A stretch of DNA of 37,035 bases, from positions 1-37,035 of the IMG/VR virus record IMGVR_UViG_3300020459_000003; one strand, given 5' to 3'. This document shows positions 7,151-12,809 of the stretch, one piece after another. Under the pieces are notes generated by a model that saw nothing but the letters and a program-made list of their open reading frames with translations, had not been told where the DNA came from and did not search any database. The position numbers and the translations under genes are program-made. This DNA comes from a virus. Each line of letters starts with the position of its first letter. Positions within the stretch are counted from its first letter, which is position 1.

Positions 7151-7361
7151 AGTAATTTAAAAGCTGATTGATGGGCCATTCTGTAACCCATGCGTCGCCT
7201 TTGATTGGATTGGCTGGAGTTTCGATTTCTCTTACCCATGCCATACCCTGTCTTGCAGGCCTCCACATATCAGCATCATTTAAAAGAACTGCTTTGAAGC
7301 AATTACCGCAATGCTCGAAGCCTTTTGCGTTTTCTGCCCAAACTGTCTTTAAAACTTGCAT
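7149..7361 (-). CDS. 70-residue protein with a CxxC motif, operator-controlled
   Basis: The sequence starts MQVLKTVWAENAKGFEHCGN and ends WVTEWPINQLLNY. One CxxC (HCGNC, about residues 17-21) with neighbouring His could bind a metal or form part of a redox site, but a second Cys pair is missing. It stands alone between its own promoter (7391-7420, with operator) and its own terminator. That single-gene cassette layout recurs at 7858-8010 and at the RNA at 8118-8289. Function unknown; an early host-takeover or lysogeny-accessory protein fits the layout. Confidence 0.65.
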   Translation of the reverse strand: MQVLKTVWAENAKGFEHCGNCFKAVLLNDADMWRPARQGMAWVREIETPANPIKGDAWVTEWPINQLLNY

Positions 7362-7390
7362 TGGAACCGTCCCCGGTTGACTACTCTTTA

Positions 7391-7420
7391 ATTATATACT
7401 GGGGTTGACCCATACGTCTA
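7391..7420 (-). promoter_or_regulatory. Promoter with GGGTTGACCC operator, drives 7149-7361
   Basis: On the minus strand TAGACG (7415-7420), 18 bp, TATAAT (7391-7396). The palindromic operator GGGTTGACCC (7402-7411) lies inside the spacer, so a bound protein would exclude RNA polymerase. It is one of six such sites. Confidence 0.75.
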
Positions 7421-7444
7421 CATAGTAACAATTAATTAACAATA

Positions 7445-7657
7445 TTACGGCGCAGGTACAAGCATATGTTGAGCGTGTTCTGAAGTTCTACCGTCGGGCC
7501 ATTTTACTGTGCAGTAATAACCGGGAGTCCCTTTCTTATTGTGCTTAACCTTCATCGAAACGACGGTTCCAATAGATGAGCATATTTTTAAACAGACCCC
7601 AGTATTCCTTTTCTTGTTCACCTGATCGTTGATTTTATAGCGCGGAGTTGCTCCCAT
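7445..7657 (-). CDS. 70-residue protein, SH3/KOW-like fold suspected
   Basis: From ATG 7657 the sequence is MGATPRYKINDQVNKK...; a GTG at 7705 would add 16 residues that look less protein-like. The order YKINDQV, GTVVSMKV, GYYCTVKWPDGRTSEH is typical of small SH3-like beta barrels, where a Gly-Thr-Val strand is followed by a Val-Lys-Trp-Pro-Asp-Gly hairpin. Such domains bind nucleic acid or protein. No clear operator is found upstream. Fold assignment is inference from the pattern only. Confidence 0.6.
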   Translation of the reverse strand: MGATPRYKINDQVNKKRNTGVCLKICSSIGTVVSMKVKHNKKGTPGYYCTVKWPDGRTSEHAQHMLVPAP

Positions 7658-7827
7658 AGTTTTAGAAATAGCAAGGTAACAATTAAATGTCGGGGGATGG
7701 ATCACGTCGACTTATAAAAGCCGCCCAATTTGTGCCCTGTCTTTCCCTTGCGGGTCTTGTATAACTTTCAAACTGTTGGTTAACTTGTTGATTGGTCAAC
7801 AGCTATCAGGCTCCCCGACGTTGTAAT

Positions 7828-7849
7828 AAAAAACCCCCTATGAAGGGGG
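7828..7849 (-). terminator. Strong intrinsic terminator after 7858-8010
   Basis: On the minus strand CCCCCT pairs with AGGGGG around a 4-nt loop and is followed by six T. It sits 9 bp beyond the stop of the 50-residue gene at 7858-8010. Confidence 0.9.
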
Positions 7850-7857
7850 CGCGGTGG

Positions 7858-8010
7858 TTAAAAGATAAAGGCGGCTGAGATAGAGAAAGCTGCAAGGTAG
7901 AAAAGAAACATGGTTGCTTTTTCCTGATTGTTAGCTCTCTTATCTAATCCTTTAGCTGTCCTGAGTAATTCAGGCTTAAGCATCTTTGAAAGAACTTTTG
8001 TGGAAGTCAT
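7858..8010 (-). CDS. 50-residue protein with C-terminal membrane segment, operator-controlled
   Basis: A complete frame starts MTSTKVLSKMLKPELLRTAK and ends in a hydrophobic tail, MFLFYLAAFSISAAFIF (about residues 34-50), so it would be tail-anchored with its basic N-terminus inside. It has its own promoter (8048-8076 with operator 8060-8069) about 30 bp upstream and its own strong terminator. This isolated cassette suggests that expression under repressor control matters. A role in superinfection exclusion or host membrane change is possible but unproven. Confidence 0.6.
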   Translation of the reverse strand: MTSTKVLSKMLKPELLRTAKGLDKRANNQEKATMFLFYLAAFSISAAFIF

Positions 8011-8047
8011 TTAAAACTTTTGCAATTGGGTGTCTCTCGACTTCTTT

Positions 8048-8076
8048 AATATACATCAGGGGTTGACCCTTTACTA
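8048..8076 (-). promoter_or_regulatory. Promoter with GGGTTGACCC operator, drives 7858-8010
   Basis: On the minus strand TATATT (8048-8053) is a good -10 box; the -35 region (8071-8076, TAGTAA) is weak. The operator GGGTTGACCC is at 8060-8069 between them. A GTTACT element lies 23 bp upstream of the operator (8093-8098). Confidence 0.7.
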
Positions 8077-8117
8077 CGTCTCGTTAGCAATTAGTAACAC
8101 TTTCAAAAAATACGCAT

Positions 8118-8157
8118 AAAAAAGACCTCTGTGAGTATGTCGGTTCACTGAGGAGGT
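8118..8157 (-). terminator. Intrinsic terminator of the 8118-8289 RNA
   Basis: On the minus strand ACCTC and GAGGT form the outer stem, GTGA and TCAC the inner stem, followed by C and six T (8118-8123). No gene precedes it on that strand back to the promoter at 8296-8324. Confidence 0.85.
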
Positions 8158-8289
8158 AAGGCCGCTGAGTTAACTAGCCGCAGATCAGACCGTAAAGGCT
8201 GCGCTCACCATGTTTCGCAGTTTCAGGTGAAAGACTGACGCTTATCGTGTCCAGCGCGGAGAAGTCACGCCCGATATGTGACTTAAGGC
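8118..8289 (-). ncRNA. Candidate repressor-controlled small RNA, about 170 nt
   Basis: A promoter with operator (8296-8324) points leftward into 172 bp that hold no frame longer than about eight codons and end at a strong terminator. The predicted RNA can form a 7-bp perfect hairpin near its 5' end (AAGTCAC/GTGACTT). It could also form a possible pseudoknot in the middle (TCACC with GGTGA, interleaved with CTGCG and CGCAG). One central stem (CTGGACAC/GCGTCAG) carries an A-C mismatch on this strand. It is not a family I know. Confidence 0.65.
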
Positions 8290-8295
8290 CTAATA

Positions 8296-8324
8296 AATAT
8301 ATCAGGGGTAGACCCTTTAAGCAA
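8296..8324 (-). promoter_or_regulatory. Promoter with GGGTAGACCC operator, drives the 8118-8289 RNA
   Basis: On the minus strand TTGCTT (8319-8324), 17 bp, TATATT (8296-8301). The operator GGGTAGACCC (8306-8315) is in the spacer, three bases after the -35 box, the same phase as at 10512-10540 and 12749-12777. It lies just beyond the stop codon of the methyltransferase. Confidence 0.75.
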
Positions 8325-8329
8325 TAGGT

Positions 8330-9064
8330 CTAATTAGAAACAGTAAGTTTTTCTAAATCTAAAACCCTTTGTAGTGGTATCGCTGCAACTTGAGGACAAA
8401 CTGAATTTCCTAGGGCTTTAGTTCTGTGTATCCAATTGGATAGCCCATCGCTTCCTCTGTCCAACACGGGTTTACTCTTGTACCGTCGCCAGTCTGGGTT
8501 AATACGTCGGCTATCCTTTTGGCTCCATGTCTGGCTTGAAACCCCTGCCCTGATCTTCCTTTGTAATCCGAGGCAACTGGGGTAGGCAACAAGCCAAAAT
8601 CTGTCTCTTTTATGGCAGGCTCCCAAAGCACTTGCTGGTATGCATGCATATTCTGTGTCATACCCTGCCGAGGCCAACTCTCCGAGTACGATTCCCAACC
8701 CGTTAAAAAGGATCGCTGCGACGTTTTCCAAGACAATGTATTTTGGTCGAACCAAGCAAATGATTCGCATGAGCTGGAAAAACAAACCTGACCTAGTTTC
8801 TTTGGTGATACCGGCCTGCAAACCGGCTTGGCTGATGTCTTGGCAAGGAAATCCCCCGCAAATAACGTCTGCTGAATATGGTTCGGGGTTGTATGTTCTG
8901 ATGTCATGGAATTGTTCGACATGGGGCCAATGCTTTTTTAATACCTTTTGACAAAATGGTTCACACTCGACAAATGCAACTGTTTTAAATCCTCCAACTA
9001 ATTTTTCCGCCGAGAAACTAAAACCGCCAATACCGCTAAAGGTGTCGATAAGTCTAAGCGTCAT
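8330..9064 (-). CDS. C5-cytosine DNA methyltransferase (Dcm type)
   Basis: The protein has 244 residues. Motif I is DTFSGIGGFS (7-16). Motif IV is GGFPCQDIS with catalytic C74. Motif VI is ENV (113-115). Motif VIII is HKRDRFWLVA (151-160). Motif X is TKALGNSVCPQ near 215-226. It would methylate C5 of cytosine using S-adenosylmethionine. The target-recognition region between VIII and X is only about 50 residues, which is short even for phage enzymes. No partner restriction enzyme is present, so it is an orphan that probably shields phage DNA. The start overlaps the stop of RusA (ATGA). A second long frame lies wholly inside the gene (8410-8922). Confidence 0.9.
   Translation of the reverse strand: MTLRLIDTFSGIGGFSFSAEKLVGGFKTVAFVECEPFCQKVLKKHWPHVEQFHDIRTYNPEPYSADVICGGFPCQDISQAGLQAGITKETRSGLFFQLMRIICLVRPKYIVLENVAAILFNGLGIVLGELASAGYDTEYACIPASALGACHKRDRFWLVAYPSCLGLQRKIRAGVSSQTWSQKDSRRINPDWRRYKSKPVLDRGSDGLSNWIHRTKALGNSVCPQVAAIPLQRVLDLEKLTVSN
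8410..8922 (-). CDS. Nested frame inside the methyltransferase, LLPTP...GYPIGYTEL family
   Basis: This 170-residue frame lies entirely within 8330-9064 in another phase. It has a recognisable order: SPKKLGQVC, NTLSWKTSQRSFL, SESWPRQGMTQN, FGLLPTPVASDYKGR and finally RVNPCWTEEAMGYPIGYTEL. I recall proteins with this pattern (LWPTPTA..., LNPEWVEWLMGFPIGWTDL) in many phages, usually annotated vaguely as methyltransferase-related and apparently arising from the second frame of such methyltransferase genes. It is either a true overprinted gene or a conserved by-product of the methyltransferase sequence; sequence alone does not decide. Confidence 0.4.
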   Translation of the reverse strand: MSNNSMTSEHTTPNHIQQTLFAGDFLAKTSAKPVCRPVSPKKLGQVCFSSSCESFAWFDQNTLSWKTSQRSFLTGWESYSESWPRQGMTQNMHAYQQVLWEPAIKETDFGLLPTPVASDYKGRSGQGFQARHGAKRIADVLTQTGDGTRVNPCWTEEAMGYPIGYTELKP

Positions 9065-9498
9065 GGCTGACTACTTAACGTAATAGATGCCCCCGGACTT
9101 TCCCCCGGCTCGCAATATCGTTTACTTGCTATCCAATGAATAATCTGTGAATCATCTCTTACTAATCCTGATTGTTGTATCGAATCCCCTATTGATCTAA
9201 TTAATTTATCCGTGTCACTTTTTGTCGTTTTATATCTAGGGGCAGCAGGCCTCAACGTCCCTTTAGTTCCATAATGGGATTTAGGGCGCATAAAGCGAAA
9301 TTCACAAGAGACACTAAACGCACAATCAATATCCCAATCCTTTGGTTTAGCAGCTATTAGATAAGTCATCACATCCTGTCGCCAAGATTTCAATTCTTTA
9401 TCGTTGCTATAAATCACACCGAAAGCAGTACGTTTTAAACTCCCCTGCGCGACAGGTACACCAACAACATCAACGCTAATTATTTTCATAGTTTTCAT
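9061..9498 (-). CDS. rusA: RusA-like Holliday junction resolvase
   Basis: The protein has 145 residues. The RusA signature is clear: KSDTDKLIRSIGDSIQQSG (from residue 93, with D95 and D97), DDSQII (115-120) and K126, followed by the usual Pro-Gly-Ser C-terminal strand. RusA dimers cut four-way junctions; in phages they resolve recombination or replication intermediates before packaging. ATG at 9489 is an alternative start. It overlaps the genes on both sides, so it belongs to one leftward operon together with the exonuclease upstream. Confidence 0.85.
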   Translation of the reverse strand: MKTMKIISVDVVGVPVAQGSLKRTAFGVIYSNDKELKSWRQDVMTYLIAAKPKDWDIDCAFSVSCEFRFMRPKSHYGTKGTLRPAAPRYKTTKSDTDKLIRSIGDSIQQSGLVRDDSQIIHWIASKRYCEPGESPGASITLSSQP

Positions 9499-9715
9499 TT
9501 AAATCAATTTTTCTTCTAACTCTTAAAAATATCTCTTTTAAATATTCATTCTTTACTGGCTGGTTAGGCGGCTGTAATCGACTTAAAACCTCTTTCATTT
9601 TTTGCACCTTAAAATTAAAAGTTTCGTTGTTGTAAATATCATCTTCGTCAAAAAGTTCTTTGATTTGATTTGCAATAGTTTCTTCTGAATATGTTTTGCG
9701 TGTGTCGTCAGTCAT
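9476..9715 (-). CDS. 79-residue acidic helical protein, unknown
   Basis: It starts MTDDTRKTYSEETIANQIKE, has a strongly acidic middle (ELFDEDDIYNNE) and a basic C-terminal half (LKEIFLRVRRKIDLNENY). It has a ribosome-binding site (GAGG about 9 bp before ATG). It overlaps RusA by 23 bp. I recognise no domain; the charge pattern and its operon partners suggest a replication or recombination accessory protein. Confidence 0.65.
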   Translation of the reverse strand: MTDDTRKTYSEETIANQIKELFDEDDIYNNETFNFKVQKMKEVLSRLQPPNQPVKNEYLKEIFLRVRRKIDLNENYENN

Positions 9716-9797
9716 TGTTTTTCCTCCAATGTTGAATAAGTTTTTTTAGTTCAATAATTCGCTTTTCAGCGGCTTCGATTTTTTCTTTATTTGTCAA
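9708..9797 (-). CDS. 29-residue coiled-coil peptide (TTG start), tentative
   Basis: A short frame bridges the gap between 9787-10140 and 9476-9715, overlapping both by a few bases. It reads LTNKEKIEAAEKRIIELKKL and ends IQHWRKNND. The heptad pattern and the tight fit between neighbours favour a real gene, but the start codon is TTG with no ribosome-binding site. Confidence 0.4.
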   Translation of the reverse strand: MTNKEKIEAAEKRIIELKKLIQHWRKNND

Positions 9798-10140
9798 CGG
9801 TGATTCTCCAATAACTCTTAGTTTCAAGTTTCACCGCTTTATTATCTAAAATTTCTAGTTCTTTCCTCTGGTCAATTTCTGTTTTATAAGTTTCCTCTTG
9901 TTTCGTTAATTCCTCTGAGAATTGATATTTTTGGGTAGTTTGAAGCCTATTAGCTGTAACCCCATGAGATTGAAAAATCCCTTTAATCCGTCCGTCTTTT
10001 CTATGCTCTTCTAGTTCGTCTTTCAGAACAGATTCGCCAATAGTTAATGTTCTGATCTCTTGTTTAACCTTTACTAGTTCAGCAAGGATACGATCAGGGC
10101 TGTTTAGTATTTCGCTACTGAATTGCATCATCATAATCAA
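9787..10140 (-). CDS. 117-residue helical protein of the leftward DNA-metabolism operon
   Basis: The N-terminal half is a long coiled coil (RILAELVKVKQEIRTLTIGE), the middle has KGIFQSHGV, and the end is KAVKLETKSYWRITVDK. The ending resembles a family of hypothetical proteins in cyanobacteria and their phages that finish with a SYWRI-like strand (recalled). The first codons overlap the upstream gene by 26 bp; ATG codons at 10140, 10134, 10131 and 10128 all qualify. Function unknown. Confidence 0.65.
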   Translation of the reverse strand: MIMMMQFSSEILNSPDRILAELVKVKQEIRTLTIGESVLKDELEEHRKDGRIKGIFQSHGVTANRLQTTQKYQFSEELTKQEETYKTEIDQRKELEILDNKAVKLETKSYWRITVDK

Positions 10141-10306
10141 CGTCAGGAAATTTTTTTAGGTTGGTTTGCTCGTTGTTTTGCTCGTTTGGCAAATGAAAGT
10201 TGTATTCAGCGATATATCGAGCATTGCTTAAGGTCAAAGGATTATCGAAATTTTTTAACCACTCTTGAGTTTTTTTTTGCTCGTCGTTGTAATCTTCAGT
10301 TTCCAT
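10115..10306 (-). CDS. 63-residue acidic protein (METEDYNDEQ...)
   Basis: I start this gene at ATG 10306, in front of METEDYNDEQKKTQEWL; the frame stays open further upstream, but that part overlaps 10296-10490 and encodes an implausible Leu/Arg-rich stretch. The protein is acidic and Asn-rich, with NPLTLSNARYIAEYNF in the middle. It overlaps the previous gene by 11 bp, suggesting coupling. Function unknown. Confidence 0.6.
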   Translation of the reverse strand: METEDYNDEQKKTQEWLKNFDNPLTLSNARYIAEYNFHLPNEQNNEQTNLKKFPDVDYDDAIQ

Positions 10307-10490
10307 AGCTTCTAACCTGATAGTCCTTATAGGTTCCTTGATCATAGGCCTGCGTAGAAATAGTAACTGTATCAACAGCAAAGACCGCCGAATCAGGATA
10401 AGAACTAACGCTATTGGTAAGAGAATTAACCCCGTACAAAATAGGCGCAGAGATCGCCAAAAGGAAGATGGCTTTTGTAAGTTCGTGCAT
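10296..10490 (-). CDS. 64-residue exported or membrane-anchored protein, first gene after an operator promoter
   Basis: It starts MHELTKAIFLLAISAPILYG, a good signal anchor or signal peptide, followed by a soluble Ser/Thr/Tyr-rich tail. Its ATG lies about 20 bp after the -10 box of the promoter at 10512-10540, so it heads the leftward operon that ends with the methyltransferase. Function unknown. Confidence 0.6.
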   Translation of the reverse strand: MHELTKAIFLLAISAPILYGVNSLTNSVSSYPDSAVFAVDTVTISTQAYDQGTYKDYQVRSYGN

Positions 10491-10511
10491 TGTTTTTGTT
10501 TCATTAGTTAA

Positions 10512-10540
10512 ATAGTGGCATGGGTTGACCCTTTGTGCAA
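10512..10540 (-). promoter_or_regulatory. Promoter with GGGTTGACCC operator, heads the 10490-to-8330 operon
   Basis: On the minus strand TTGCAC (10535-10540), 17 bp, CACTAT (10512-10517; one base left, ACTATT, also fits). The operator GGGTTGACCC (10522-10531) lies in the spacer three bases after the -35 box. A GTTACT element is 23 bp upstream of the operator (10555-10560), the same distance as at 8093-8098. Confidence 0.7.
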
Positions 10541-10561
10541 GCCTACGTAGAAGAAGTAACG

Positions 10562-10870
10562 CTAATCAAATAAAGACACTTGCTTTGGTTCTAATAGGGG
10601 CAGTTCCCATAAATGTTCTGCCTTGCCATATAGCCCCTTGATCTGACGATCAGTTTTAACTATCTTGCCTAAGTTAGTTAGGTCAGTCATTGCTCGCCTA
10701 ATCGACGTAATAGGACAATTCAAGCCACTTTGACTTAATACCATTGATGGAGATAGAGGCCGATTTCTTTTAACAAATAGAGAATAAATTAAATCCTCTT
10801 GTTTTCTTGTTTTCTTCTTTGATTCCTTAAGCGCGGAATCTGTTTGATTGATTGTTTCGTAAAAAGCCAT
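10562..10870 (-). CDS. Winged-helix DNA-binding protein
   Basis: The protein has 102 residues. After a charged N-terminus comes a compact winged-helix pattern: QEDLIYSLFVKRNRPLSPSM (helix 1 and turn), then GLNCPITSIRRAMTDLTNLG (helix 2 and recognition helix) and KIVKTDRQIKGLYGK (wing). This layout is common in small phage proteins next to replication or recombination genes. It sits 1 bp after the exonuclease gene in the same operon. It may be a regulator or an adaptor. Confidence 0.7.
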   Translation of the reverse strand: MAFYETINQTDSALKESKKKTRKQEDLIYSLFVKRNRPLSPSMVLSQSGLNCPITSIRRAMTDLTNLGKIVKTDRQIKGLYGKAEHLWELPLLEPKQVSLFD

Positions 10871-10871
10871 T

Positions 10872-11555
10872 TTAAAAAGCGTGTAGTTCTCTTTGTTTGT
10901 CGAAATAAGCTCGACGGGCTAATTGATAGTCGCCTCGGCAACGTTCAATATCAGGGATGGTTTTATAAATCACTTGCCTTTGAGTCGAATAAACGATCAT
11001 CGCTTTATCTATCGAAATTTCAGGATGATTGATATATAAAAGATCGATATAGCCGCCTAATTGTTTTGAATGTGAGCTACTAGGTTTTGACCATTTACCT
11101 TTTGCCTCATCAAACTTTTCTTCAAATGTTTTTAAATCAATTAAAATGACTTCTTCTGTTTCGTTGTTATAAAACAGGCCGTCGAGTTTTCCAGCTATCC
11201 AAAATTTACGATCAACTAATTCATGCTCTAAAGCAATTGGGGTTAGCTGTTTCCATAAAGGATCATCAATCAAGATCGAAACCCAATCAGAATAAGGGCT
11301 TGAATTACCGGGGTGTCCTGTTTCTAAAAAGCGATTCCAACAAAGGTGAATGTGATCGCCTCTTTCCATCGCTGCTGTTTTCCCCTCCCACAAAGAAGAA
11401 CTACCACGGCAAACACTCGACACTGATAGCGGAACTATCCTCTTGTGTTTCTGGCAGTAATATTTGTGATCGCTCTCTCGAAACAGAAGGTTCGGATCTG
11501 GAGGAAGTCGGAAAGTCTCGTTCTTCTGTAACTTTGATTTCGTGAATAGGTTCAT
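10872..11555 (-). CDS. PD-(D/E)XK nuclease, RecB/Cas4-like recombination exonuclease
   Basis: The protein has 227 residues. A DHKYYC segment near 29-34 and ERGDHIH (64-70) match the conserved N-terminal part and GxxxH motif. AGKLDGLF (121-128, D125) and ILIDLKT (137-143, D140 and K142) form the metal-binding core, and SKQLGGYIDLL supplies the QxxxY motif. This is the exonuclease type that pairs with a phage annealing protein, here Sak3 at 13888-14586 on the opposite strand. The first 155 bp overlap the previous gene in another frame, yet the overlapped residues look conserved, so I keep this start. Confidence 0.8.
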   Translation of the reverse strand: MNLFTKSKLQKNETFRLPPDPNLLFRESDHKYYCQKHKRIVPLSVSSVCRGSSSLWEGKTAAMERGDHIHLCWNRFLETGHPGNSSPYSDWVSILIDDPLWKQLTPIALEHELVDRKFWIAGKLDGLFYNNETEEVILIDLKTFEEKFDEAKGKWSKPSSSHSKQLGGYIDLLYINHPEISIDKAMIVYSTQRQVIYKTIPDIERCRGDYQLARRAYFDKQRELHAF

Positions 11556-11760
11556 CAGGATGTTCTCTTAATAAATTTCGGTGAGGTTTCATAAAGCAAG
11601 CGGTTCCGTGATCACTAACAGGAACATTCCTTAATGCTTGTTTTCTCCAATACCTTGAATCGGGTGACTCGGTGTCTAAATCTTCAAGAGTCCAATAACC
11701 CTTAGAAATGCCATCACGTAGCGTCTTGATTGTTGATGCAAGATCAAATGCTTTATCCAT
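11401..11760 (-). CDS. Hypothetical protein of cyanobacterial/cyanophage type (GYWTLEDLD)
   Basis: The protein has 119 residues. ISKGYWTLEDLDTESPDSRY and FMKPHRNLLREHPDEPIHE resemble short proteins of unknown function in cyanobacteria and their phages (recalled). The last ~51 codons overlap the exonuclease gene in another frame and have the Ser/Arg-rich look of imposed sequence. A premature downstream stop or a shifted frame is possible. Its start overlaps the stop of 11753-12397 by 8 bp. Confidence 0.6.
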   Translation of the reverse strand: MDKAFDLASTIKTLRDGISKGYWTLEDLDTESPDSRYWRKQALRNVPVSDHGTACFMKPHRNLLREHPDEPIHEIKVTEERDFPTSSRSEPSVSRERSQILLPETQEDSSAISVECLPW

Positions 11761-12397
11761 TTAAAAGCGATTGCATAACGGGGTTAGTTGTTGGCCCTTT
11801 ATCGCCATAAACATCAGAAGCTTTAAAAACTTTGTATGCGGGGTGTTTAGATTCTGGCTCCTTAGTCTGCTTAGAAACATTAGGAGCAAGCCCAAAACGT
11901 TCGTAATTCTTAAGCGTTATTGATTCCCAACTATTAGCAGTTGCAAGAGCAATTTGTTCTAACGCGATTGACTCAGAATAATTAGCAGCAATTTTTGCAA
12001 CCTCAAGGAAAAGAAGTTTTGCAGCGTGTTCAGTTTTCTTACCTGTTTTTCCTTCTTTCCAATAGGTCGTTAAATCACCCTTACAAAAATCAAGGGTATG
12101 AGGAACAACGAATTGATAACGCTTAGTTTTGGTTTCCTTTCTCTCTCTTCCTCTCCCCTTATGAACGTTCGCTTCGCTCTCGTTCAACCCCTCTCTTTCT
12201 CTCTCAATCCTTTCCTCGTTAAGTGTTGGTTGGTGATGGGGGGATTGTAAGGGGGGAAGAGTCAAGTTTGCAACCTCGTCACTTACCACCCTGTCTAGCA
12301 AAAGTGCTATAAAGCTTGACAGGGGAATGTATCTCGGCTTGATTGCCTCAATCCTGTTAAGGACATCGGTATCTAATTTGATACCCGTGGTATCCAT
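11753..12397 (-). CDS. Ribbon-helix-helix protein with replication-type C-terminal domain
   Basis: The protein has 214 residues. IKLDTDVLNRIEAIKPRYIP and SSFIALLLDRVV (about 6-38) fit a ribbon-helix-helix DNA-binding unit. A charged linker follows, then a domain with DLTTYWKEGKTGKKTEHAAK, LEQIALATANSW and SITLKNYERFG, which resembles a domain I recall in cyanobacterial and cyanophage proteins near replication genes. It is the first gene of a leftward operon and could serve replication initiation or control. The intergenic region upstream is shared with the divergent 51-residue gene. Confidence 0.65.
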   Translation of the reverse strand: MDTTGIKLDTDVLNRIEAIKPRYIPLSSFIALLLDRVVSDEVANLTLPPLQSPHHQPTLNEERIEREREGLNESEANVHKGRGRERKETKTKRYQFVVPHTLDFCKGDLTTYWKEGKTGKKTEHAAKLLFLEVAKIAANYSESIALEQIALATANSWESITLKNYERFGLAPNVSKQTKEPESKHPAYKVFKASDVYGDKGPTTNPVMQSLLNG

Positions 12398-12427
12398 TGG
12401 GTAGCCTCTCGGTATGCTGGCAGTAGA

Positions 12428-12455
12428 AAATTAGCTGACTTTAAGGCGTTGTCAA
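12428..12455 (-). promoter_or_regulatory. Promoter for the leftward operon starting at 12397
   Basis: On the minus strand a consensus TTGACA (12450-12455), 16 bp, TAATTT (12428-12433). There is no full GGGTWGACCC operator in the spacer; one half-site (GGGTAG) lies at the start codon near 12398-12404. Confidence 0.6.
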
Positions 12456-12477
12456 TACGCTTACGTAGTAGAACATT

Positions 12478-12506
12478 TTAACAATATGTAACGTTAATGT
12501 TATAAT
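12478..12506 (+). promoter_or_regulatory. Near-consensus promoter driving 12537-12692
   Basis: TTAACA (12478-12483), 17 bp, TATAAT (12501-12506), with TG one base before the -10 box (extended -10). This is the best promoter match in the window. It lies back to back with the leftward promoter at 12428-12455. Confidence 0.75.
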
Positions 12507-12536
12507 TGATATGACCCATAGCGGAGGCAAAAGCCA

Positions 12537-12692
12537 ATGCACAATGAGGCCGATAATAGGAATTTATTGCGAGAAAATAAAGAATCTCTTAGGGCTTGCC
12601 AAAATGACATATTCGAGGTAGCACAAGAACTCTTAGAAGAAAATTATTATCTACGTAGGCGAATTAAAGATTTAACTGGTACGCAAAGATAA
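12537..12692 (+). CDS. 51-residue coiled-coil protein at the control region
   Basis: A complete frame with a good ribosome-binding site (GGAGG, 9 bp before ATG). It starts MHNEADNRNLLRENKESLRA and continues as one long helix (VAQELLEENYYLRRRIKDL) with leucine-zipper spacing and a basic end. It has its own near-consensus promoter and lies between the leftward operon and the HTH gene, a place where lambdoid phages keep small regulators. It has no visible HTH, so it might act by protein binding. Function unknown. Confidence 0.6.
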   Translation: MHNEADNRNLLRENKESLRACQNDIFEVAQELLEENYYLRRRIKDLTGTQR

Positions 12693-12748
12693 GTGTAACT
12701 AATGTCAGGGACTAGGAAAATAGTTTGACTAGATAAGTAATAGACCCC

Positions 12749-12777
12749 TTGCGTTTAGGGTTGACCCCTTATATATT
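12749..12777 (+). promoter_or_regulatory. Promoter with GGGTTGACCC operator, drives the HTH gene 12810
   Basis: TTGCGT (12749-12754), 17 bp, TATATT (12772-12777). The operator GGGTTGACCC (12758-12767) is in the spacer three bases after the -35 box. Half-sites flank it: TAGACCCC at 12741-12748 and TTGACCC near 12797-12803. If the HTH protein binds this motif, it controls itself. Confidence 0.75.
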
Positions 12778-12809
12778 TATCCCATACGTTCCTCTATTGA
12801 CCCTTTCTG

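Noticed and set aside
7168-7380. 70-residue plus-strand frame opposite 7149-7361
   Set aside because: The minus-strand gene has promoter, operator and terminator; the plus frame has none.
10115-10504. A single 129-residue frame starting MKQKQCTNLQ
   Set aside because: Its first half is an implausible Leu/Arg-rich translation of the real 10296-10490 gene; two overlapping genes explain the region better.
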